The notes: a model not told the origin generated them from the sequence alone. A DNA stretch of 64,000 nucleotides from Oscheius tipulae (GCA_037178975.1 JASJZH010000002.1:3534001-3598000); one strand, 5' to 3'. Counted from the first letter of the stretch, positions 1 to 18,400 are shown. Numbers and translations are program-made.

Positions 1-2967
1 AGATCGGTGAGTTCTTTGAAAATATTAGGGGAGTACAAACGAGTAGAGAACATGGTGGAGAATGGGGAGCCTTGTAAGAGGAAAATACTCTGAGAATCGG
101 TAGTGAATACCTACTGGGAAGCCATGACTCAGTCTGGGTGTTGTAACATTTCTAGCCGTAGCAGGGTCCTTCTCTGTACAAGTACTGTCCACTATTTATC
201 CTGAACCTACCGAAGTGAATTGATGGTATCTCCACTTGAGAGCAGCCTTCCGCAATAGTCTCTGCTGGTCACTGGTCCAAGCCGGAACCTCATCGGCAAA
301 CTCCATCAGACTACTGGTCAAGAACTTTTGTCCTTCGTAGGTAGAGCCACCACAGGAAGAGATAAAAGACTGGGCCAGATCGACCTGTCTTTGGAGGTTT
401 TCTATCACAATCTCGTACTCCTAAAATAGTCTTTGTGCTGCTAACAGATCAAAATTACCTTATTCCTTCGAGACATCTCCAGCTGGAGTTCCTCGCGTTC
501 TCGTCGATACTGTTTCTCGACTTCGACCAATTTTTGTTCCATTTCCGCCTTCAAGTCGATTCCCTGCTTCTCGAGCATTTCTTGTTGAGCATACTTCCAA
601 TCAAGCGGGGCATCTCCACTCAAAGACGCCAGATTGTAGCGACTCTGTCTAGCCTCTTGCGGATCGTTGTATCTGAAACATTCTTATTTCCTAAAGAAAA
701 AAAAACACATGACTACCTGAAGACGTGGTGCTTTCCCAGGATGATTCTCGAACCCGTGTGCAAAACCGTAGATTCAGTGATAGGTCGACCATTGACGTAG
801 ATTGCTGCACCCGCTTCCGGCTCCAGGCTAACTGTTCCGTCCTCATGGGAGAAGGAACAGTGATAATCGAGGATTCCCTCTCCAGACAGGACGATATCCG
901 GTCGTTTCTCAGCTTCTGGACGACCGACCCGGGTTTTTCCCTCCTTCAGATAGTATAGCAGACATTCGGACATCAGAGGATCTTCGTTCAGATTGACCAG
1001 ATGAGGTTGTTTTTTAGGACTGAATACTCCCAACGTCGACCCGTCATCGGCTGTAGCCAGACCCATCTCTCTCATTTGCTCTTCCAGAGCCTTTCGGACA
1101 TGATCAGTCTGTTTCAATCGCTCCTCCCACGGTCTGTCCATAGCTTCCATCATTCTCTCATAGGCTTTCAGCTTGTCCATCGTCTCATTATCCTGGGCCG
1201 AGAAGAGTTGTTTCGGCTTCTCTGTTAAGGTAGACTCGGTCATGATGTCCACATTGATTCCATTAGCCATGAGCTTCGTTCGGAGCATGTTAACCTCCTC
1301 TTTGAGGACACGAATCGTCTTCTGGTTCGGATCCTCGTTAATCACGGCCTCGCAGACGATCTGCTTGGCTCTGTCCGCATATCTGAATTCGGATTCAGAA
1401 AAGTTCAATCATAGCCCAACCTCAATGTTGACAGAGTCTCATCGTAGTTAATATCCGCTGGCGAGAGGGCAGCAATCATGGCCGTCTTCGAGTTTCCTCC
1501 GAGATTTTCTCTCAGGAGCCAAGTCAGGACAGAGTCTCGGTACGGAATCCTGCCACTCTTTGCCGAACTCTTCTTGCCGCCCTTTTTCGAAGCCTGGAAG
1601 TGCGAAAGTTACAAAAGAAGAATACGGTAACACAGCAGTGGATGCTACACTCGATATTAAAAAGAGAGGAAAAGCAACAGCGTGCAGTTGTTAGCTCGTC
1701 CCATGTCAGTTTATGTGTGTTCTTGTTTTTCTCATTGGAACTCACCGAAGCGTCGATGCTACTCTGCTGAAAAATGGACCCATCCCTGTCTACTCACTCT
1801 CTCCTCGGATACGGTTCTCTTCCCGACTTACCTCCTCGGCCAGTTTGCTGATAACCAGGCCAAGAGTCGTCAAACTCTTATTGATATTGGCTCCCTCCTT
1901 CAGACGTTGACCTTCGGCACCGGTCGAATTGGCTCTTTCGGATCCCGCCAAATCGACCAGAGAGATCTTCGAGACCTAAGAGACCTATTCTGTTCTGTTC
2001 GTTGAACTCATACCAAGCCCTTGTTCTCCTCGTCATTGATGTCCGCGGATCTCTTCCTTTGAGTCAGGACGATTGTGAAGACGGCATGAGATCGAGACGA
2101 GGTCGAATTCATGTTGGTCGCAGCCACAGTTCTTGCCTTATTACCCTCGTCCATGAAATTGAAAATCTCGTTATAGTTCGTGACAGCCAAGAGACTTAGT
2201 CCGTCAACGAAAGGTCCCAAGGCCGGGTGTTCTCGGACTCGTAAGCCTGAAAAAGAGTCATAAACCTCCTAATTGGTTGTCCAATACCAGAGATATTCTC
2301 CTTATTGGCGGGGTTCAGGAGATCTTTGACCCGTTCGCAGTAGATTTCCATGTAGCTGACCTCGACGCTGTATTCGACGTCGGCGTTTCGATTCGCCTCG
2401 ATTCTGGAATTTTCTACAGTAAGATATCAAAAGGCTATGAAACCTGGAGAAGAGATCGTCGCATAGCCGAGGAATGATACCACTCTCGTGTTCGTCTCCC
2501 GGTTTCCCCATCATCGTATACGACTTTCCCGAGCCGGTCTGGCCGTAGGCAAAGATACAGACGTTGTACCTAAAAATTCTGTTTACCCTCTTTAGAAATA
2601 CAAGTACCCTTCGAAGGCATGTTCCAACATCTCGACTCCAAGATCTTCGTAGACCTTTTTCTGACTGGCAAAGTGCTGATCCTCCTTCTGACATGACCAA
2701 TAAGAGTGATCGAAACTGAAGTTGTGAAACTTGTCCGGTGAGTTGCCTTTGATCACTGGAAAAAGCTGGATTGTTTCATTAGGAGAAAAGAGGCTCTCTT
2801 ATGTCAGATGACGTGCTCTGACGCCAATTGTCTCTGTCTCTTGAGAGTATGGCAAAAAAACATACGAGTCGTCTGCTGTTGCATCTCGATGATCGGCTTC
2901 GAGCCATTGTTGATCTCCCTCTGGTTGAAGGGCCGTACACGGACGGCCACCTTCACCGACGACATTT
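1..2967 (-). CDS. unc-104: UNC-104/KIF1-type kinesin-3 motor (N-terminal part, truncated by window edge)
   Basis: Plus-end-directed microtubule motor that carries synaptic-vesicle precursors. The start is ATG at 2967-2965, opening a kinesin N-terminus ([13 protein letters not shown]). Downstream exons give the P-loop ([13 protein letters not shown], about 2510-2550), the switch I motif ([13 protein letters not shown], about 2085-2130) and the neck linker (YADRAKQI, about 1360-1390). The 713-1408 exon continues through the stalk into an FHA domain ([19 protein letters not shown], then [11 protein letters not shown]), the hallmark of kinesin-3. After it come coiled coil (441-623) and the conserved segment ending KWRYHQFTS (about 204-408). 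Introns are short. An exon donor lies at about 203; the reading frame below that is unclear to me and the C-terminal half with the PH domain must lie left of the window. KIF1A/KIF1B/UNC-104 are not separated by what is seen here; UNC-104 is the single nematode member of this type. Confidence 0.93.
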
Positions 2968-5900
2968 TGGAGTCAGTCGACGAACATTCAATAAATAAAA
3001 GTACTGAAATCTGACACTGAATTGGGAAGAAAGTAAGAATATGGGGTAGAGAGAGGAATCTGTTGAAAAAGCCAATCCGCTAAACAGTGTAAGCAGTTTT
3101 GAGCTTGGATTCGGACAGATTTAAGCTTCTATAGGCTGCAGAGGATTCAAAAAAGAGAATCAGAGTTCAGTTTTTTTCTCCTGAAAGAATGAACAATTAC
3201 GCTGAATCAATGGGATTAATGACGCAGTTTCGCAGATGGGGGTTTTGGAGTAAAAGGAAGGCAAAGCGTTCCTTGGCAAATAGAGCCTAGATGGGATCAA
3301 TGTCAATTTGGGAGTGCATGCATCAGATTAGAGAAAGGGTCCTGCCGTTCATTTGACGTCATCTTCGGGGCCTGCCCCAACGATCTTCTCGGCTATTCAT
3401 TATGGACACAGCCTCGCGCTGTCTCTTCTCACAATTACGAGAAGATGAGCCAAAAGTTTGATGGGATGCGTTGTGAAGCCGGAGAAGCCCAGGTTTGACT
3501 AGGAACTCAATTACGGAGCGGGAGGAGGAAAACCCCCGAGGACACTTGATGCAGCCCCTGGAAGGGTAATCTCGCGCACAGACACACAATCCGAGGGCTC
3601 CAAGCGAGCACCAATAAATCATCAAGCTTAACCGGGAGGGCAGCTCGAAATGTCAGTTTCTGGTCTCCTCTCCTAAACAAGTTAGAGCAAAGTTTCGAAA
3701 CAATGACATTGGGGTGAGACAAATTTTGTTTGTGGCGTGCTCGTTATGCTCGAGAAATGGTGTGGGGGGGAAGCCATCGGCTCTCTCTCTCTCTCTCTCT
3801 CGGAGTCCCATTTGGGAGAAGACTTTTTGCCAGGAGATAATGACGACGAATGGGACACTGTCCAGTGGGAGAGATGGCGTCAATCTCGATGGAATTAGTC
3901 TACTGAAAGGAAATGGGAATGAGCTGTGAGAGAGGGGGAGAGAAGGGAACGAGGAACAGTTATTGGGTGAAGAAAATACTATTACTTTTGACTCTTTGAA
4001 AGTTTTGTACAAGCTTCTGTTCAAAACTCAAAAAGAAAAAGCGTTTAAAGAGTATGCGGAACGCCTCATGGGAAAGTTACAGTGCGCTTTGCGCTTCTTG
4101 GGTAGATATAGTTCATCTTTTCAGTTAACTGCCAGCTCGCAAAATCTTTCAAATGTTTGCTTTTAGCCTCTATAATCATTTCCAGATTCTATTTTTACAA
4201 TTTGCATGAGGCGTCTGTCTGCGACACAAGTCGACTCTAATCTAGGATAACACTTAACAATTTTTGTGGACTTTTCTGTCAAGTCAAGCTAATCCAAGAA
4301 GACCTTTATTGAGCTGTTCAGTCATTGTTTAGACTGCTTTAATTGTAAAAAGAAGTTATTGCTATTGCTCTTTGGAGAGTTTCTTTGCAATGGCCTTCGG
4401 AGGGCTCAGAATGAGCGGTATAGGAGGAACAGATATGTCATTTTTTTCTGCTTTCCCTTATGGCTTTAGAGAGTCTCTCAACATTGTAGAGTCTTCAGTT
4501 CTTTAGTCGACAGTTTAGTCTTTTTTTTAGAAGAGACTTCCTAAGTATTTGTGCTTATCTATTGGGAGTTATTACAGACGTGTCTCTTACTTGTTCCTTA
4601 TAAATTTTTGTTCCTTATAAACTTGCTCAATAATCTAGGCTGCGAAGCCGACTGGTATCAAAGAACAGAATAAAATTTGTGACGGGACTGTTTGATCGAA
4701 ACAAAAACTTTGCATAACTTGAAATCGGATAGAGCTCGGGTTATCAAAGTGACAAATAGAGTCTGCTATTTCTGAAACAAGTAGCGCTTAGCTAATATTC
4801 TGGACAAAAGATGTCAAGCTCTGCACTAGCATATAGAATTTGCATAGCTATTCCTGATTGCTGGAGGAGTACATGAGTCGATCAGAGCCTGAAACCGTTA
4901 AAAGTTTGGAAGATAAATTTATAAGTGTGTTGTATATCTAAAAGTATTTTTGAAGATAGTAATTCACTCTGGTCACGTCATCGGTTTCAAGATAGCGGAA
5001 CTTTGCCGTTCTGCCTCTCCATAGTCCTAGACGGGCTCTACTCTCAAAAAGAGGTTAGGGAGAAAACGATGGAGAGAGATATGTTTGTGTATGTGACGTG
5101 TAGTGTCTAATTGGATGGTCGATAGGGCTAGAGGCGAGGGAATGGTGCTCCTTCACCCACTTTCATCGCTGGAAGCCACGGGGTCCGAATCAATACGACG
5201 ACGGGTACGCACACGGCAACAGCCACCTCACACTGATTCAGGAGTCTGCTATTGCAACACGGATCGTGGGAGAAGAGGCTCCGTCTAAGGATGAATGTGT
5301 GAAGCGGGAGGAATCCGCAATGAGGCTCCTTTTTAAAGAAAGGGAATTCCTGGGTTACCTTAAGTCTAGAGGTCATCGAGGACAGGCTCTCAAACTTTGA
5401 CGGTGTCTCTCTGACTCTGCACAAGCTCTCATTTTGATCGATACTTTTTTATCACAATCACATAGTTTTCAGTACTAACTGAAAACTTTCAGTTTCTATA
5501 CTAACTTTTTGATTCTTATCATTTTAAAATGAAAAAAAAAAGTTAAAATTGACTCTTTAGTAATACCGTTGCTTTTTGAAAACCGTTTGCCGCATCAGAG
5601 AATCCACGAATTTACTCCTCTATCAGCTAATTCACTTCCCTAACGTAAGTCACAATCCTTAGCAGAACAGAACACAAGTCTAAACTTCGTGATTTTACAA
5701 GATTTCTTTGCCCTTAAGTTCGTAATATTTGACCAACATGGAATAGCGAGTACGGTTAGTTTTGGAAGATCAGTCTCTGAAGCTGCAGGCCAGGTTAAGT
5801 GATTACAGACAAGCACACCTTGCTCAATACTCAATGACAAAGCTTTCTGATAGGAAAATCCAAACTCATTCTAGAGCGAATATATCCGGAGAGTATCATT

Positions 5901-6870
5901 TCATCACTACTCAGATACAATCATCTCGACGCCATCTGCTCCTGCATCTGCTAATTGCTCCCTTCTGTCCAATGTTTACCGCCCAGGATCAATTCTCCCC
6001 CATTAGACCCTTGTATTTCTCTTCTTGAGTACTTAGAATCTAAAGGAAAATTTTCAGTTCAAAACCGATGATGAAACCGCGCTCCACCTGCCTGCGCCTA
6101 GCTGGCCGGTGTCTGCTTTCAGTTCGAGCTCTCGCTCTGGTCAGCTCTCTTCCCATAAAAAAAGCAAGAGAGCTATTGATCAGCGTTGTCAGTGAGAGCC
6201 TCAACGCCGTTTCACTTCCAATCCAGTACTGTCCGATCAGCGCTCGAACCCTATTTATTTCGCACCTGTCCGTTCTAGTTATTTTTTATATTACTGTGAC
6301 TCTTGAACCGACTCTTACACTATTCTAGTGTCTTGACGTAAATGACATTTAGTCCAATCATCTTGCCTTTCGCTTCACGAAAAATTTTAAAAAACTTGAA
6401 AGTTAGTTTTCGGATACATATCACAGAGTTACTGGTAATGTTTTGCAAAGTTGATGTATTTGATCTCAGCTGTACGTTTGCAGAACATATCAAAACTGAA
6501 TTCTCAGTTGTGATCTAGAAGGGTACAGGGGTTATTTTTACAGGTTACACTGGATTCAGTCTCATTGTGGTCAGATTTTTTTTAAATTTGACTCACTTCA
6601 TTGGATCCCTGTCCGTCCGAAGCAAAGACCCAGACAGTATCCGCGCTCTAATCGGTCTGCAGTTGGCCCGCGCTCCCGCTTTTAAAACTCCCGCTTACTA
6701 GTCCGCACCCAATAGCCGCTGCTGTCCTCTCCCCCACAGCCCGCGACCATTGTCGACCCATCCGAGTCATTTTGTGAAACCTCTCCTCGTTTCGTTATCG
6801 ATTCGCCCTCCTCCGGCCTCATTTACATCGTACATTTGCAGCTTCTGCCTTCTCTTCCTTCTAAGACACA
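2968..6870. other. Gene-free stretch between divergent kinesin and beta-tubulin
   Basis: No exon chain or protein family could be recognised on either strand in these 3.9 kb. It must hold the promoters and 5' leaders of the divergent kinesin (minus) and tubulin (plus) genes. Visible simple features are a CT dinucleotide run at about 3781-3801 and a small perfect 10-bp-stem hairpin with a 4-nt loop at about 5463-5486. An A+T-rich run (TTTTAAAA) about 190 bp before the tubulin ATG could be a core promoter element, but this is only a guess. Short open frames exist but show no known motif. Confidence 0.5.
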
Positions 6871-8510
<1,640 letters not shown>

Positions 8511-8835
8511 TCTAACAGTGATACTCACCGCAACCGTTGCTTCTGTTGTCGTCTCTACCGTTGTATGCATAAATTATTTCTCCTGTCAGAGAGCCTTTAA
8601 TATTGGGAACAATGGACTGGATTCGGCATAGATTCTTTATAAAAATACACGTGGGCCAGACAGGGCTTCCCCACAAAGTGGGCGTTGGAGCCTGTGCGTA
8701 AACTCTTATGTTTATCGTCTCATGTTTCGCCCATATAAAGCTTATCAAAAGTGCGACAGCTCCCATTACTAGTCTCAGTTGGGTGGGGAAAGTGATAAGC
8801 TCTATTTTCGAAAAAAAATTGAAAAAGAGAAAAGC

Positions 8836-8841
8836 TTTATT
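8836..8841 (-). terminator. AATAAA polyadenylation signal of the small secreted peptide gene
   Basis: Minus-strand AATAAA. It lies 13 bp beyond the second in-frame stop (8854-8856) and about 75 bp beyond the first stop (8917-8919) of the upstream minus-strand peptide gene. Confidence 0.5.
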
Positions 8842-8916
8842 GTGTGAATTGTTTTATGAAATAAGTCTAATTGCTCCGCCACTTACTCCTCCTACTGCTC
8901 CAATGGCTGCACCAAC

Positions 8917-9196
8917 TCATCCAAAGGCAAAGATTCCTCCAGCGGTGGCGGTACCAACCACATCAAAATCGTCATAGTTGTCGGAAAGTGGGCATCGGTG
9001 GTAGGTATCCTTCGCGCATTCTCTTGCCTTAGTCGTCTGGCTGAGTTGTTTCACGATCCATCCTAAACCGGGAGATTTGTAGAAAGAGAGGGGAAATCCT
9101 ACCAGCAACACAGAACCTATAGAGGATCGGACCGCCGTAGGTCTGTTCTATCAGAAGAAGAAGAAGAAGGAGAAGTTGGAGCTGAGCGGATTTCAT
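8917..9196 (-). CDS. Small secreted peptide with Gly-rich tail, interrupted by TGA
   Basis: Two exons (9103-9196 and 8917-9062, 40-bp GT-AG intron) encode 79 aa. The start was chosen at 9196 because it opens a clear signal peptide: MKSAQLQ, a run of eight Leu, then IEQTYG. The mature part has three Cys and ends in a Gly/Ala-rich stretch (VVGTATAGGIFAFG) just before TGA at 8917-8919. The same frame stays open after the TGA for 20 more codons of the same character (VGAAIGAVGGVSGGAI) to a TAA at 8854, followed closely by a minus-strand AATAAA. The continued GxxxG/Ala pattern suggests the longer frame was once, or in other alleles still is, the real C-terminus. Family not recognised; a Gly-zipper membrane-inserting peptide is possible but unproven. 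Confidence 0.6.
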
Positions 9197-9240
9197 CACG
9201 AGCGATGAATGAGAGGCACTGCTCTTGTACTGTTCCGCAC

Positions 9241-9250
9241 CTTTTATTTG
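9241..9250 (-). promoter_or_regulatory. TATA-like element upstream of the secreted peptide gene
   Basis: The minus strand reads AAATAAAAGG about 45-50 bp upstream of the ATG at 9196, a plausible core promoter position. Only motif and spacing support it. Confidence 0.35.
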
Positions 9251-9544
9251 AGAAATTGCAACGGACTCCGCCTTGTGGGAAAAGCGGCTAGTAACCGATA
9301 AGAGGTCAATCTCGGATGTTCCACCCGTGTGACAAATGATAGTGACGTCTTGATAGCTGCCTGGACACGTCAGTCTAGAATCCATGTAGCAAGAGTCACA
9401 GAATAATAAGTCAAATTTGTTTGGACGTTGCGCGAGAGGAGCCTCTGATGATGCCCGTGAGCTCAAGAGACGGCGGTGGACAGCTTCCGGAAGAGGTCGG
9501 ACCGCCAATGGTTGATTCTTTTTACGTTAATTTAAACAATTCAG

Positions 9545-10042
9545 ATAGCAGTGGATGTGCGCGAGTTCAACAGTGAGCTGCCGACAGTCATTTACAAGAA
9601 GGGCGTCGATGTGGAGCCGGTGACTCTCGAAGTCGCCGACTATGTCTTCGCAGTCTCTGCAGTCCGGTCGTGTGCTCAAACAGAGTGGACAAGGGAGAAG
9701 TTTTTTCTCTCTCAAAAAGACGTTTACAGCAGATGCTTCGTCACTATTTAAACAGCATCTTACTGATCGAATCCAGCAAGAAATTCGACTCGAAGAAGGT
9801 CAATGGAGGACCTTTTCAGGGAGAGCTGAGTCGACACTGTCGAGACATTCGAGCCCTCTTCTGTCAGCTGTTTCGAAACTATCTCCGTCTCAAAATCATC
9901 TTGTCACAGAGCCCCGATACCAGTGCAGAGTTTTTCCTAGATCTCAAGGTTTCTTGTTCTTTTACTCTTGGTAATCGTTGTTCAGTTGGGCAAAAGGAAC
10001 CCAGATCAGGCTGTCTCGCGACGAGCAGACGAGGCTTTCCAA
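9545..10042 (+). pseudogene. Decayed XPF/ERCC4 nuclease-domain fragment
   Basis: The fragment starts exactly after a splice acceptor (ATTCAG, 9539-9544) with [13 protein letters not shown] and [15 protein letters not shown], the start of the XPF nuclease domain. The frame then breaks. A second frame holds the later motif [10 protein letters not shown] (about 9648-9680), and a third frame holds [14 protein letters not shown] followed by GPFQGEL and SPDTSAEFFLDLK (about 9732-9948). The block that should sit between DYV and SLQSGR, carrying the catalytic VERKxxxD motif, is missing. An intact 37-bp GT-AG intron follows (about 9949-9985), so this is a DNA-level copy, not a retrocopy. Homology fades after ADEAF (about 10042), before the helix-hairpin-helix domain. 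No upstream helicase-like region or start codon is seen. I conclude a non-functional partial duplication; the parental gene is not in the window. Confidence 0.78.
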
Positions 10043-10185
10043 AAGAATTTTGAGAAGAATTTCGCAAAGACTCTCGTCGTTTGTGCTCATCTGGTAGTCC
10101 GCTTTACTTTAAACTTTGAGCGCACTGAAATCCGGTCGTCTTTTTCCTACATAAAACTTACGATGGTTTCAAATTTTTGATCTGG

Positions 10186-10257
10186 AGACATAGAGACAGA
10201 GAGATAGAGACAGTGACAGAGAGACATGGAGACATAGAGACAAAGAGACAGAGAGTC
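10186..10257 (+). repeat. GAGACA-type short tandem repeat
   Basis: About 70 bp of imperfect tandem units of the form GAGACA(T/G/A)A, purine-rich on the plus strand. Likely a degenerate minisatellite or microsatellite, non-coding. Confidence 0.8.
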
Positions 10258-10260
10258 ACA

Positions 10261-11250
10261 GTGAATACATTTTCTCACTCTGCCCCACGACTACAATCTC
10301 ATCTAGAGGAGACTGCCCAATTGAGAGACAATAAACTATTTACACGGGTCTTTCGTCCTTTCTTGTACGCTCTGTTCTTTTTGTGTACCAAACAAGCTTA
10401 GATTCCTCCCAGACAGAACAAAAGTCTGTTCCTCACAGACCGAATGTGGAGAAGTTAAAATGCCTTGACTCGAGTATTCTAGTAATAGATCACTTCCGAG
10501 CAACTTATAAAGAAGTTTACCTTTTCTGGTCATTTCTCGGGAGATCAATTCAACGACCGAATGTGATCAAGTTAACGGCAAATACTAATCACTCGCGGCA
10601 GTATTTTCGTTCTGTTCAGTTCGATTACCTTTGTGGGGATTACTTTCTTCATAAGAATTGTATTTAGAAATCCTTGTCCTGTTTGCAATGCGAAATTCGC
10701 ACAGGAACCTAGGGGATTCTTCAAAGTAGCAGTCAGTACGTAGCTTTCAAGCCTTGCCTCTCTTCTCGCCTTTCCACTTGGACTTTTGAGACAGTGAGGC
10801 AGAGTAACAATCAGGGAGACAGAAATGGCGCTACTGCCACGCTTTTTCTAGGCTCCTAGCACAATTTTTCTCTTTTAGCTGCTTTTCCATTCTTTCTTCT
10901 GTTTTCTGATGGCAAATTTTAAACGTCTGGTTGCTAAAATTTGCCTAAAAGATCCTAAAAAGGTTTATTTAGTTTGTTTGTAATTGTTTGTGAGCGATAA
11001 AAATGACCGCTGCAATTCGCAATAGAGCATACTTTATTTCAGATCTTGACTTTCTTCCATATTAGCGATAAAATGAGGCTCGCAAGTGTTCCTGAATGCA
11101 ATTTTGGCAAGAAAATTTGTTCACATTAACATCAGTTATTAGAATTGCCTGTGCAAGTTGTCTCACTGCAATTTTGCTGTCCTATGTACCATGAAATATC
11201 TGTTTTTCTTCATTTTTCACCCATTTTTATCACTCTTCACATCCTTTCTT
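10261..11250. other. Intergenic region upstream of SMC5
   Basis: No exon chain or known motif was found on either strand. It is A+T-rich toward the right, and presumably holds the SMC5 promoter and leader. Confidence 0.5.
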
Positions 11251-11269
11251 CTTTTCAGATCATTCAATA
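11251..11269 (+). promoter_or_regulatory. Splice acceptor just upstream of the SMC5 start codon
   Basis: CTTTTCAG ends at 11258, 11 bp before the ATG at 11270. It fits the acceptor consensus used inside genes here, so it is either the end of a 5'-UTR intron or a spliced-leader trans-splice site. No cis donor was identified. Confidence 0.5.
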
Positions 11270-15240
<3,971 letters not shown>

Positions 15241-15422
15241 ATCTTCAACTTAATTTGATCGGTGATTACCTTATACTTGTGAACTTGTCATGTGTATATT
15301 ACCACTTTTTCCCGTTTTCCTTATCGATTTGCGGCTCTTCTCCGCCTTATTGCCTTTGATCGCTTCTCTGATAGCTTGGCATAGGTTTTCTCCTCAGAAC
15401 ATGTTAGACTGCTAGTGGTTGA

Positions 15423-18400
15423 AATGACTTCCGACACAAAAGAAAAGGAGGAACGTGAGTCTAGAATCTTTTGAGGGTAAAAATGACATTTAGCCGGCGG
15501 GGTTTCTCGTGAAGCTGACGAGATATTCGTCTTTATGGGTAAAGATTTTCGGGTATCGCGAAATGCGAGAGCACACTGGTTCTTCGACCACATTGACAAG
15601 GATGTCACCGTGGAGGAGCTCGATTTCAAGGTGGTGCGTCTATAAAATTGGAGGAAATGTGGTTTAGAATGAGAAGGGAACGGAAATGTCGGTTGTGGGA
15701 GTGGTGCCGAAGAATGGAGGAGCTACAGAAATGCTCATTGGACAGAAGTTTAAAGTGACGACGGAGACGAAGGTGAGATTATAGATTAACCACATTTAAA
15801 ACAGCGAAAAGTTGAATAATGTTGGAGAAGTTTATCGTCACATTGAATGAACTTTTACTTATGACCATTGCAGTCGTTGCCCTCCTTTGTTTCCCAAAAC
15901 CTAAACATAAATACCCTTCTTTTGTTGTCAGTAACTTCCGTCCAAGAGGAGAGTACTGCCAGTCTAACTAGTCAATTCTGCAGTTCTCATAAGCTACTCC
16001 CAAATGATAAGGCCTCAGAGCCGAATTGACTGGAGGAGACCATTTCAGCGAATGGCTACCAGCTGTATCGGATTCATATGGTGACTCCCATTTGTAGGCT
16101 GTACTGCTTTACAAAACGCGATTGTGCACATTAGCACACTGATTCGAAAGGGGAATTTGGTTGAGAACCTGAAGGTGACGAGGAAGAGAGACAAGTGTCG
16201 TGAAGGCGAGCCGAGATAGAACTGAAAGTCTGCCAAGGGAAGGTAACGCGCTTAGCTTCGACATGCCATGTCTTGTCAAAGCGTGTTCCTGGGCAGATGG
16301 AATTTCTGACCCGTTGCCTCAGAAAAGTTATCAAAAGAAAAACACTCTTCCAGGTAGTCTACATTTCCCGTTTCTACCGCCAAGTCTACATCCTCGAGCT
16401 CAGTCCCTCGATTATTGTGGCAGACGATGAGACCGACTGCTGTCTCTACAACAAACTACTCGAATGTCTCAGAACAAGTCTGGAATCCGTGACCAAACCG
16501 GTGAGTCTGATCAAAGAACATGGTATACGATCCTCAGTTCACAATACCTGGCTCCAACTCCGTCTACGAGCCCCAGATCTATGCCAGTATCATTATCTTC
16601 GTCCCGTTTCTGGCCTTTGAAGAAGATCTGACTATCGTTAGCGGTGTCCTTTTGTCTCACGACAATGTGGACATTATCTTGGCTGAAGTCGATAGGAAAT
16701 GGGCTCAGATCAAGGAGAGACTGTACAGATTCTCGCAACCGGTCATGAGGAACTGGGCTCAGATCAGGAGGAGACACAAGAGTCGACTGGACTCGACCTG
16801 TGTCAATGACAGTCTCTCGACTATCAGTTCTGTGAGGACGGCAGGAGACAACACGAGCTCATGGGTCAAAGGAGGTCTGAACGATATGTGAGTCTATCTG
16901 TCTGTTCCCATGTCAAAAGCAGAAAGTGGACTACCTTGGGAGCAAAGAGTATTGGGGGGAAGGTTGACAGGTCAAGACGAGAGTTAATTGGGGAAACTTT
17001 GGTAGACAGTTTTGTTTCGTTCTGCTACAACAGTTGTTTCCAATTGACCTCTTTACTCGTCCGCTTCTACCAGAACAGTCACGCTTAACCCAATTGATTT
17101 TCAGAGTTCCCGACTATGTCATCCCTCTCTGCGAATCCATCAACGCCGTTCCCAAGCGAGTGTTGTAAGTGGAGTGTACCAGAAAGAGAAAATCTAAATG
17201 TTCAGTGACTCTACCGTGTCCGGGAAGAAGCGCAAGTCGACGAGAGTAGAGGCAAGAGGAGAAGGCTACATTATCCCGGAACTGACTCTCATGTTCATGC
17301 TGCGACTCGGGTTGACCGTGGTACAGACAATGCCGGAGAATACTCAGTCCAGTAGGCTACTCTCACTCTAGTAGATAGAATTGTTCAGATGTGATCATCA
17401 TAACCGACGGGGTGTCGGGAATGCCTGCTCCGGAATCGCTCCAGACTATTCTTCGAGAGTTGAGAGGCTACACCGTCGCCTGCTCCTTTATCGAGGTCAA
17501 AGGCAAGCCGATCTGTGCTCCCTGCTTCGGACATGTCACCTCTGGAGACCTCTTCCACTTCTTGGCCACAGCGACCTTTGGAGGATACCTACCGAACTGT
17601 CTCTGTACAATCACCGAAAGAGACCTGTCCCTTCCCAACCACTACAAACCACTCAACTCTTTTCATCGAGCCCTTCTCTGCTGGAGCTTCCAAAGTGCTC
17701 TACAGGAGAACAAACACATTTTCGAGTCGATCAAGGCCATCAACCCGGGATTCGCGGAGCTCTATCGACAGTGGGTTACTGTACTTTTTTGATCAGGAAT
17801 TTGTTTCAGAAATATCGACTACCATGTGATGATTAACACGACCTATACCTCGACTCTCAAGGAGCTTCTCTACGTTCGTCTCCGAGAGGGATTCACCCTG
17901 AAGAGCATCGAGCTCGAGGAAGGCAGAGTGCAAATCAATCTCTCACTCCCGTTCCGTCCTCTGATCGTCTTGGAATACGGAATCAATGCCCAGTGGCCGG
18001 TTACGGATGAGAAAGGACCAGTTCATGTCGACTTGGCTGTTGCGGGACCACAGGACGAGATTCGGGACATGAAGTTGAGCAAGAGTTCGGAATGTGTCTA
18101 TCGAGCTAATGCCATGAGAATGCATCTGATCAACTCGCTCGAAGACTGTTGTAGAAGGTAGGTTCAGCTACAAATGACTCCAACAGAGCTTGAAAAAAGG
18201 AGTAGGCAGGAAATGGTAGAACTCGAACCAAATGCTAACCAATGCTGCTTTATCTGGCAAATCAGACTAAATTTTACACCTACTGCTTTCCATATGCAGT
18301 ATACTATTAAGAGAGGGCCTAAGAAATAGAGAGTAAGTGACAGGCTAGTGATTTTCTGCAAGTTTTGAGTTTTTCACTGCTTTTCATTTTGTACACAAGA

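Noticed and set aside
3781-3801. CT dinucleotide run (also near 20051-20072 and 61712-61731)
   Set aside because: Simple sequence with no further structure; not reported as a finding.
6068-6328. 86-codon plus-strand frame upstream of tubulin
   Set aside because: Composition and position suggest promoter DNA; no splice acceptor or motif.
9029-9508. Long 159-codon minus-strand frame covering the secreted peptide
   Set aside because: The signal peptide starts inside it at 9196 and a TATA-like element lies between; the upstream part looks non-coding.
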